From NCBI GenBank assembly GCA_937957805.1, contig CALFXW010000202.1:1-38330 (forward strand): a DNA stretch of 38,330 nt, in the 5' to 3' direction. The DNA is from an uncultured Sphingopyxis sp. Its GTDB lineage: Bacteria; Pseudomonadota; Alphaproteobacteria; Sphingomonadales; Sphingomonadaceae. Positions 34,851-38,330 of this stretch are shown here, one piece after another (the stretch's first letter is position 1; each line of letters starts with the position of its first letter). The position numbers and the translations under genes were made by a program. Under the pieces are notes generated by a model, which did not search any database, was not told the origin of the DNA, and saw nothing but the letters and a program-made list of their open reading frames with translations.

Positions 34851-35344
34851 TTCGCTTCCTCCCGCGCTTTGACACGACGCGCGGCGCGCAAATATGCTTT
34901 GGCATAGTCAAAGGCAGGGTCGCTCTGCGCCTCCAGCCGCGCAGGGTCCCACATTTCAAAAAAGTCACCGACCCCAAGGAAGAAAACATCGCCGGCAAAT
35001 TCGGCAACTTCGCTGAGCGTTTCGGACAAGGTGAACCGCCCGCTCTTGTCCATCGGGCAGGATTCGCCCGGGCCATAGAGGCGGCGGCTGAGGGCAAAGC
35101 GGTCAAAGGGTTCACGCCGGTCGGCGGCCAATTGTTCGGCACGGTCAAGCCGTTCGCCAATACGGTCGATACGGTCGGTGCCCGACCCAACCATACAATG
35201 GGCGTTTTCGTGGGTGGTGATGAATATGGCGCGGCTGGCGGGGTCACCGGGGACCGAATTGCGCAGAACAGCGGGCAGCGTAAAGCGCCCCAATTTGTCG
35301 GGGCTGACGAGGCGCGCGCCAGTAAAGACCCCCAATTGCGCCAT
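34847..35344 (-). CDS. mraZ: Transcriptional regulator MraZ
   Basis: The 165-residue protein has two AbrB-like DNA-binding repeats with the family's DxxGR signatures at 16-20 (DKLGRFTLP) and 99-103 (DKSGRFTLS). MraZ is the first gene of dcw clusters and in E. coli represses its own promoter by binding direct repeats. The ATG at 35344 is preceded by a GGGGAGGGG run; a TTG four codons earlier would sit directly on that run and is less likely. The leader upstream has four boxes at exact 10-base spacing (35496-35530) that are a candidate binding site. Its end overlaps rsmH by four bases. Confidence 0.95.
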   Translation of the reverse strand: MAQLGVFTGARLVSPDKLGRFTLPAVLRNSVPGDPASRAIFITTHENAHCMVGSGTDRIDRIGERLDRAEQLAADRREPFDRFALSRRLYGPGESCPMDKSGRFTLSETLSEVAEFAGDVFFLGVGDFFEMWDPARLEAQSDPAFDYAKAYLRAARRVKAREEAK

Positions 35345-35495
35345 TCTCTTTGCCAACCCCTCCCCAAATTGGTGCGTTGGCCGTGGGCAATGACGTCCCG
35401 TTGCCGCAATCGCGCCTGTCGCGCGCCGCAGCCTGTTTTTGAATCGTCAAAGCTTCAGTCCAGCCTCCGCCAGCACCTGCATAGCACCCCAAACG

Positions 35496-35530
35496 CGGGT
35501 GAAAAGGGGATTTTACGGATTTTTACGGAA
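35496..35530 (+). promoter_or_regulatory. Candidate MraZ operator: four boxes at 10-bp spacing
   Basis: On the plus strand the 5-base boxes CGGGT, GGGGA, CGGAT and CGGAA are separated by exactly five bases (GAAAA, TTTTA, TTTTA). The last two units form a tandem repeat of TTTTACGGA. Known MraZ boxes in E. coli are TGGGN repeats separated by 5-base spacers, so the spacing and G-rich core agree. The boxes here point away from mraZ. Binding is inferred, not shown. Confidence 0.5.
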
Positions 35531-35567
35531 ATTCGTGTTTTGTTCCGCCAATTTTGGCTATTTTCAT
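35523..35567 (-). CDS. Possible 14-residue leader peptide ORF
   Basis: An ATG at 35567 is preceded by a strong AGAGGAG ribosome site nine bases upstream and opens 14 codons (MKIAKIGGTKHEFP) to a TAA at 35523. It ends within the boxed operator candidate ahead of mraZ. Composition is AT-richer than the surrounding genes. The codons show no obvious attenuator bias (no run of one amino acid). It may be a real small ORF in the dcw leader or a coincidence. No homology can be judged at this length. Confidence 0.35.
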   Translation of the reverse strand: MKIAKIGGTKHEFP

Positions 35568-35717
35568 GCCGATATTCTCCTCTAGGCGTCAGTAATTGGA
35601 ACGGTCAACCAAACCGGCCGTTGCAACGCCGGCGCGTGCGCACAGGTCTAAATCCTGCAAGATTATGAAATATCAGGAAAATAGATTTTTGTAGCTTTTG
35701 CGACTCGAAAGCGGAAC

Positions 35718-36878
35718 TCAGCGCCGCCAGATGGGCCGTGCCAGCGGGCGTGCCGCACGCGCACCGCCCAATGCCCCAAGCCGCGCCGCCAACCAGCGCA
35801 TATTGCCGCTGCGCTCGGCCAGCACCCCTGCCCCCGCGCGCCACATCGCGGCATCGACCATATCGGCATCGCTGATCAGCAACGCACGCCCTGCCCCGAT
35901 GCGACAATCGGCGATATATCCATCGGCGAGGAGGCGACATGCTCCCTGCGATGATGTCAGCCGAAATCGCCCCGGGCTGAACAGGTGCAATTTTTCGCCA
36001 TCGACATATATCGCCGCCTCGCGCTCGACCAAGCCATCGGGTGCATCGAGTTCCAAGCCCCAATGACTGAGCAAGGGCGTGAGCAGGCTGGTCACAGGCG
36101 CGACATTTGCCCCACCGTTTTCCCCCTGTTCCAGTGCCGCCGAATAAAGTCCATCGGCCATGATCAACGCGCGCCCACCGCCGCGCACATGCGCATCAAT
36201 CGCCACCAGATCGGCAGGGGGCAGCGCGGCTGGCTGGATGAGGAGGAGCGTTTCATCACCTGCAACGCCTGCAACATTGGACAGCGTGCGCAGCGCAAAT
36301 TCGCGCGCGAGTGCGGCATATAGCGGACTGGGCGCGACCGGGGTGCCAAGCCGCGCATCCGCGCCAAAAGCCACCATCTGCCCGCCAAGCGGCAATGCAC
36401 TCATCAGCGCCACGCGCGGCTTGGTGGGCGGCGGGGCGGTGCCATAGGCATAGGGGAGCGTGCTGCCCATCGCCTGTAACCAGATGATCGCGGCGGCAAC
36501 CCCCAGCATCGAGCGCAACCAGCGCGCGGCCCCCCGCCGCGTCAGCCATGCAGCAGCCGACTGCCAACCAAGCAGCAGCGCAAAGCTGCCCAAAAATAAT
36601 AGGCTCCACGCGACCCATGGCATAGCCGTCCCCGGCCCCGCCAACAACAGGACGATCATGGCTGAGAGGATGGTGAGCGCCGCGGCCCAGCCCAGCGCCT
36701 GTCGCCAGCCGCCCCGATGCACAGCCAACCCGGCAAAGGCCGCCCAGCCCAGCCCCGGCAACAGAAATAGCGGGTCAATCCGCCCCAGCGCCAGCCAGCC
36801 GCCGCCCAGCGCCGCCAATAGGAGCGCGATGACCAGATATGGGATAGCCGCGCAAGCTGGCGCGCGCATATTCTGCAC
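35718..36878 (-). CDS. Membrane protein with GldG/DUF4350-like soluble domain
   Basis: The 386-residue protein has about five hydrophobic segments in the first 150 residues, then a soluble domain. In that domain VGGDETLLLIQPAALPPADLVAIDAHVRGGGRALIMADG-like residues and the later GAGRALLISDADMVD resemble the GATase-like fold seen in GldG-type and DUF4350 proteins, which often accompany ABC transporters. No transporter subunits are nearby, and the function is unknown. The frame opens at 36938. I chose the GTG at 36878 because GGTGGAG lies eight bases upstream; an ATG three codons later lacks such a site. It is on the dcw strand and ends 373 bases before mraZ. Confidence 0.6.
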   Translation of the reverse strand: MQNMRAPACAAIPYLVIALLLAALGGGWLALGRIDPLFLLPGLGWAAFAGLAVHRGGWRQALGWAAALTILSAMIVLLLAGPGTAMPWVAWSLLFLGSFALLLGWQSAAAWLTRRGAARWLRSMLGVAAAIIWLQAMGSTLPYAYGTAPPPTKPRVALMSALPLGGQMVAFGADARLGTPVAPSPLYAALAREFALRTLSNVAGVAGDETLLLIQPAALPPADLVAIDAHVRGGGRALIMADGLYSAALEQGENGGANVAPVTSLLTPLLSHWGLELDAPDGLVEREAAIYVDGEKLHLFSPGRFRLTSSQGACRLLADGYIADCRIGAGRALLISDADMVDAAMWRAGAGVLAERSGNMRWLAARLGALGGARAARPLARPIWRR

Positions 36879-36969
36879 GGGGGATACTCCACCTTCAAAA
36901 AATGAACTTCGGTCAATTAGCGTCGAAAATAGCCACATTAGCCCAATTTTTGGAAGCTTGCCACAATGG

Positions 36970-36996
36970 CTCGTGTCTCGGCACGCTCAATACGGA
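36970..36996. repeat. CTCGTGTCTCG repeat, copy 1 (degenerate)
   Basis: It starts GCTCGTGTCTCGGCACGCTC and shares its first 12 bases and spacing of later GCTC and CGGA with the element at 37375-37407. It is more diverged than that copy. It probably belongs to a dispersed family in this genome, but two copies in one spacer are limited evidence. Confidence 0.45.
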
Positions 36997-37036
36997 AGGG
37001 GGATTGCGCCCACCCCGCTCGTATCGAGGCCGGAGG

Positions 37037-37075
37037 GATTTCAAGTGAAAAGGAAGATTTCGCGGCTCGGAAATC
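37037..37075. repeat. 39-bp imperfect hairpin repeat, copy 2
   Basis: This is the same length as the element at 16411-16449, with about six differences. It begins GATTTCAAGTGAAAA and ends CGGCTCGGAAATC, and its arms pair imperfectly. Location in a spacer full of other palindromes suggests a dispersed non-coding repeat. Confidence 0.65.
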
Positions 37076-37166
37076 CCGACCAAAAAAGTCGAGATCGGAA
37101 CGGTGCGGAACCTGATTCCGGTTTCGCGCAGAGGCGCAGGGGAAGCAGTGCGCGCAGAGATTCTAT

Positions 37167-37193
37167 CCCCCCCTCCCGTCTGCGGGAGGGGGG
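37167..37193. repeat. C-run/G-run hairpin
   Basis: CCCCCCTCCCG and CGGGAGGGGGG form a perfect GC-only stem around a four-base loop. It is of the same kind as the hairpin at 81-106 in front of atpC. Confidence 0.6.
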
Positions 37194-37194
37194 C

Positions 37195-37262
37195 GCAACA
37201 CCCAATTCCTCCCCCCTTGGGGGAGGGGAACCGCCGCGTAGCGGTGGTGGAGGGGGTGTTTC
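37195..37262. repeat. Compound palindrome with three nested stems
   Basis: An outer pair AACACCC/GGGTGTT (37197-37203 and 37254-37260) encloses two internal hairpins, CCTCCCCCCTTGGGGGAGG (37208-37226) and ACCGCCGCGTAGCGGT (37230-37245). This three-way-junction layout resembles a short structured dispersed repeat. No coding role is seen. Confidence 0.6.
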
Positions 37263-37308
37263 GGTTCGCGCCAAGGCGCCAAGAGCTTGGGGCAATTACT
37301 GCAAATCT

Positions 37309-37366
37309 CGTCATACCTGCGGAAGCAGGAGGAGCCTTAACTGGGCCCCTGCTTTCGCAGGGGCAC
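37309..37366. repeat. Paired GCAGG hairpin repeat
   Basis: Two palindromes, CCTGCGGAAGCAGG (37316-37329) and CCCCTGCTTTCGCAGGGG (37346-37363), flank a short AT-containing middle, preceded by CGTCAT. The layout is the same as in the repeat family at 395 and 22378: two hairpins around a variable centre, with a CGTCA edge. Confidence 0.55.
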
Positions 37367-37374
37367 TAGATTCG

Positions 37375-37407
37375 CTCGTGTCTCGACTTCGCTCGACATG
37401 AACGGAT
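37375..37407. repeat. CTCGTGTCTCG repeat, copy 2
   Basis: It begins GCTCGTGTCTCGACTTCGCT and ends CGACATGAACGGA, with TCTCGACTTCGCTCGA containing an inverted TCGA pair. The related copy at 36970 is degenerate. It lies just ahead of the end of the small membrane-protein gene at 37448. Confidence 0.5.
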
Positions 37408-37447
37408 TTTGGGAAACGTCCAACCCCCTTCGTTTCGCCCCCCGACC

Positions 37448-37837
37448 TTAACGCTTGGGCGTGTAAATGGCCGGGTCGGGCTGCAAATCGGGCACCCGCA
37501 CCTGCCCATCCTGCACGCGCGGTTGCGGGGTGGTCGCGCTTGGCACCGCGCTGGCGGACGGCGCGTCACTGCCGACGCTGGGCGTAACCCCCAGATCGGC
37601 GAGCGGCCCGCCCTCTGCACCACTGCTGTTCTGCCCACCAGGGTTGGTCACCCCTGCTGCTGCTGCCTGCGCTTTGGCGAGCGCGGCTTCGCGACGTGCG
37701 GCATTGGTCAATATGCTGGCGAGCGTGACGAGCAGCAGCATCAGCGCCAGTCCGGCAATGCCGATAATCATCCGCCGTCGCCCGTCGCGCCGCGCGCTTT
37801 CGGCGGCCAATGCCTGTCGTTCGCCAAGCACGCTCAT
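37448..37837 (-). CDS. Small single-pass membrane protein, unknown function
   Basis: I do not recognise this 129-residue protein. A cytoplasmic, Arg-rich start (MSVLGERQALAAESARRDGRRR) is followed by one transmembrane helix at about 24-43 (IIGIAGLALMLLLVTLASIL), a short coiled or helical Ala-rich stretch and a Gly/Pro/Ser-rich periplasmic tail without cysteines. Its ATG overlaps the stop of the cysteine synthase gene (ATGA), so it is probably translated with it. A link to cysteine synthesis is inferred from position only. Confidence 0.65.
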   Translation of the reverse strand: MSVLGERQALAAESARRDGRRRMIIGIAGLALMLLLVTLASILTNAARREAALAKAQAAAAGVTNPGGQNSSGAEGGPLADLGVTPSVGSDAPSASAVPSATTPQPRVQDGQVRVPDLQPDPAIYTPKR

Positions 37838-38223
37838 GCCGCTGCATCCGTCGTTGCAGCGCGCAGCGGGGCAAAACCCTTAGCCGCGCGCCATTCTTCG
37901 TTGAAGAGTGAGGAGAGGTAACGAAAGCCGGTGTCGGCCAAAATGGTGACGATGCGGCTGCCCTTGCCCAATTGCTGCGCCAGCGCCACCGCGCCCGCAA
38001 CATTAATGCCCGATGACAGGCCAAGGCACAGCCCCTCCTCATCCAACAAGCGGCGCACCCAATAATCGCCATCGGCATCGGAAATGCGAAATTGCGTGTC
38101 AATCGGCGCGCCGTCCAGATTGGCGGTAATCCGGCTCTGGCCGATACCTTCGGCAACGCTCGATCCCTCGGCGCGCAATTCGCCATGGGCATAATGATTA
38201 TATAGCGCCGCGCCATGCGGGTC
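37834..38223 (-). CDS. cysK: Cysteine synthase, C-terminal part (joined to foreign sequence)
   Basis: About 129 C-terminal residues of an O-acetylserine sulfhydrylase-type PLP enzyme are present: ALYNHYAHGELRAEGSS, VAEGIGQSRITANLDG, then DEEGLCLGLSSGINVAGA and GSRIVTILADTGFRYLSSLF. The family uses PLP and sulfide to make L-cysteine in the cytoplasm. The PLP lysine and the first 60% of the enzyme should lie further upstream but are missing. At about 38203-38226 the frame changes into MurE sequence without a stop. The gene is therefore either truncated and fused or, more likely, joined wrongly in the assembly. Its stop overlaps the next gene by four bases. Confidence 0.85.
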   Translation of the reverse strand, partial: DPHGAALYNHYAHGELRAEGSSVAEGIGQSRITANLDGAPIDTQFRISDADGDYWVRRLLDEEGLCLGLSSGINVAGAVALAQQLGKGSRIVTILADTGFRYLSSLFNEEWRAAKGFAPLRAATTDAAA

Positions 38224-38328
38224 GTCGACGTTGATGACCGCGGCTCGCAAGCCGGGCCAGCCGAACAGATCGCGCTTGGCGGCCCAGTAGGCCTCCATGC
38301 TGCCGTGGTAATCAAGATGGTCGCGGGT
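38203..38328 (-). other. MurE central-domain fragment fused in frame to cysK
   Basis: The last codons of the window read TRDHLDYHGSMEAYWAAKRD, then LFGWPGLRAAVINVDDPHG, which align with residues about 197-235 of MurE (SRDHLDYHGDMDAYFAAK in the resident copy). The two copies differ in sequence and the fragment is not a copy of the gene at 30143. It is richer in G/C-ending codons and looks more like a betaproteobacterial MurE, an inference from a short segment. The stretch DPHGAAL fits both MurE and CysK and marks the joint. The open frame runs off the window edge. Confidence 0.8.
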
Positions 38329-38330
38329 GA

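Larger units (their letters stand above)
35345..35717 (-). other. Leader region of the dcw cluster
   Basis: This 373-base stretch between the end of the upstream membrane-protein gene and mraZ holds the 10-base-phased boxes (35496-35530), a 14-codon ORF (35523-35567), a near-palindrome around 35614-35632 (CCGGCCGTTGCAACGCCGG) and a GANTC site at 35441. A TTGACC on the minus strand near 35604-35609 could be a -35 element, but no convincing -10 follows. I see no clear terminator for the gene upstream. It is the most likely place for the main dcw promoter. Confidence 0.5.
36879..37447. other. Repeat-filled intergenic spacer
   Basis: These 569 bases hold no supported gene. They contain at least six short repeats or palindromes listed separately, plus segments such as CGCGCCAAGGCGCCAAG (37267-37283) and CGCGCAGAGGCGCAGG (about 37125-37140) of the same low-complexity kind. 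Open frames here are short and run across the repeats, so I do not call them genes. The spacer separates two minus-strand genes. Confidence 0.7.

Noticed and set aside
35604..35609. TTGACC as a definite -35 of the dcw promoter
   Set aside because: No acceptable -10 lies 16-18 bases downstream. The TAGAGG there overlaps the ribosome site of the small ORF, so I mention it only as a possibility.
38203..38328. A second functional murE gene
   Set aside because: Only about 40 central residues are present, joined in frame to CysK sequence, and the resident murE at 30143 is complete.

Overview
The window is a high-GC alphaproteobacterial segment, most likely from the order Sphingomonadales (family Sphingomonadaceae; genus not resolved). 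The evidence is an 84-residue ATP synthase epsilon subunit that lacks the C-terminal helical domain, an uninterrupted ancestral-order dcw cluster, a glycine-cleavage operon with split GcvPA/GcvPB subunits, and short intergenic palindromes of the kind scattered through sphingomonad genomes. No tRNA, rRNA, CRISPR array, insertion sequence or prophage was seen.

Layout. 1-376: end of atpD, then atpC (end of the ATP synthase operon). 395-7650: mixed genes, namely two EamA/DMT permeases, an orphan CpaF/TadA secretion ATPase, a lipoprotein D-Ala-D-Ala dipeptidase with a small membrane partner, an exported methyltransferase-like protein, an exported TonB-C-domain protein and an ABA4-like membrane protein. 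7685-13295 (minus strand): a glycine riboswitch followed by gcvT, gcvH, a glycosyltransferase-like gene, gcvPA and gcvPB. 13353-16363: a dGTPase-like HD hydrolase and a TPR/SPOR envelope protein. 16539-35344 (minus strand): the complete division and cell wall cluster mraZ-rsmH-ftsL-ftsI-murE-murF-mraY-murD-ftsW-murG-murC-murB-ddl-ftsQ-ftsA-ftsZ. Most genes overlap by 4 bases or are only a few bases apart. 35345-35717: its leader region. 35718-37837: two membrane proteins separated by a repeat-filled spacer. 37834-38330: the C-terminal part of a cysteine synthase whose upstream part is replaced by a fragment of a foreign murE.

How the genes work together. The dcw genes make lipid II (MurB-MurG, MraY, Ddl), polymerise and cross-link it at the septum (FtsW, FtsI) and assemble the divisome (FtsZ, FtsA, FtsQ, FtsL); MraZ is the likely local regulator. 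The SPOR protein and the dipeptidase are plausible additional envelope functions. The gcv genes form the T, H and P proteins of the glycine cleavage system under glycine control.

The most striking irregularity is the right edge. A CysK C-terminus is joined in frame to a MurE central domain at a short stretch that both families share (about 38203-38226). This looks more like a chimeric assembly at a contig end than a real fusion gene. I found no clearly new multi-gene system. The best candidates for follow-up are that junction, the glycosyltransferase reading frame directly behind gcvH, the 10-bp-phased boxes and 14-codon ORF ahead of mraZ, and the GANTC/TTAACCAT sites between ftsA and ftsZ.
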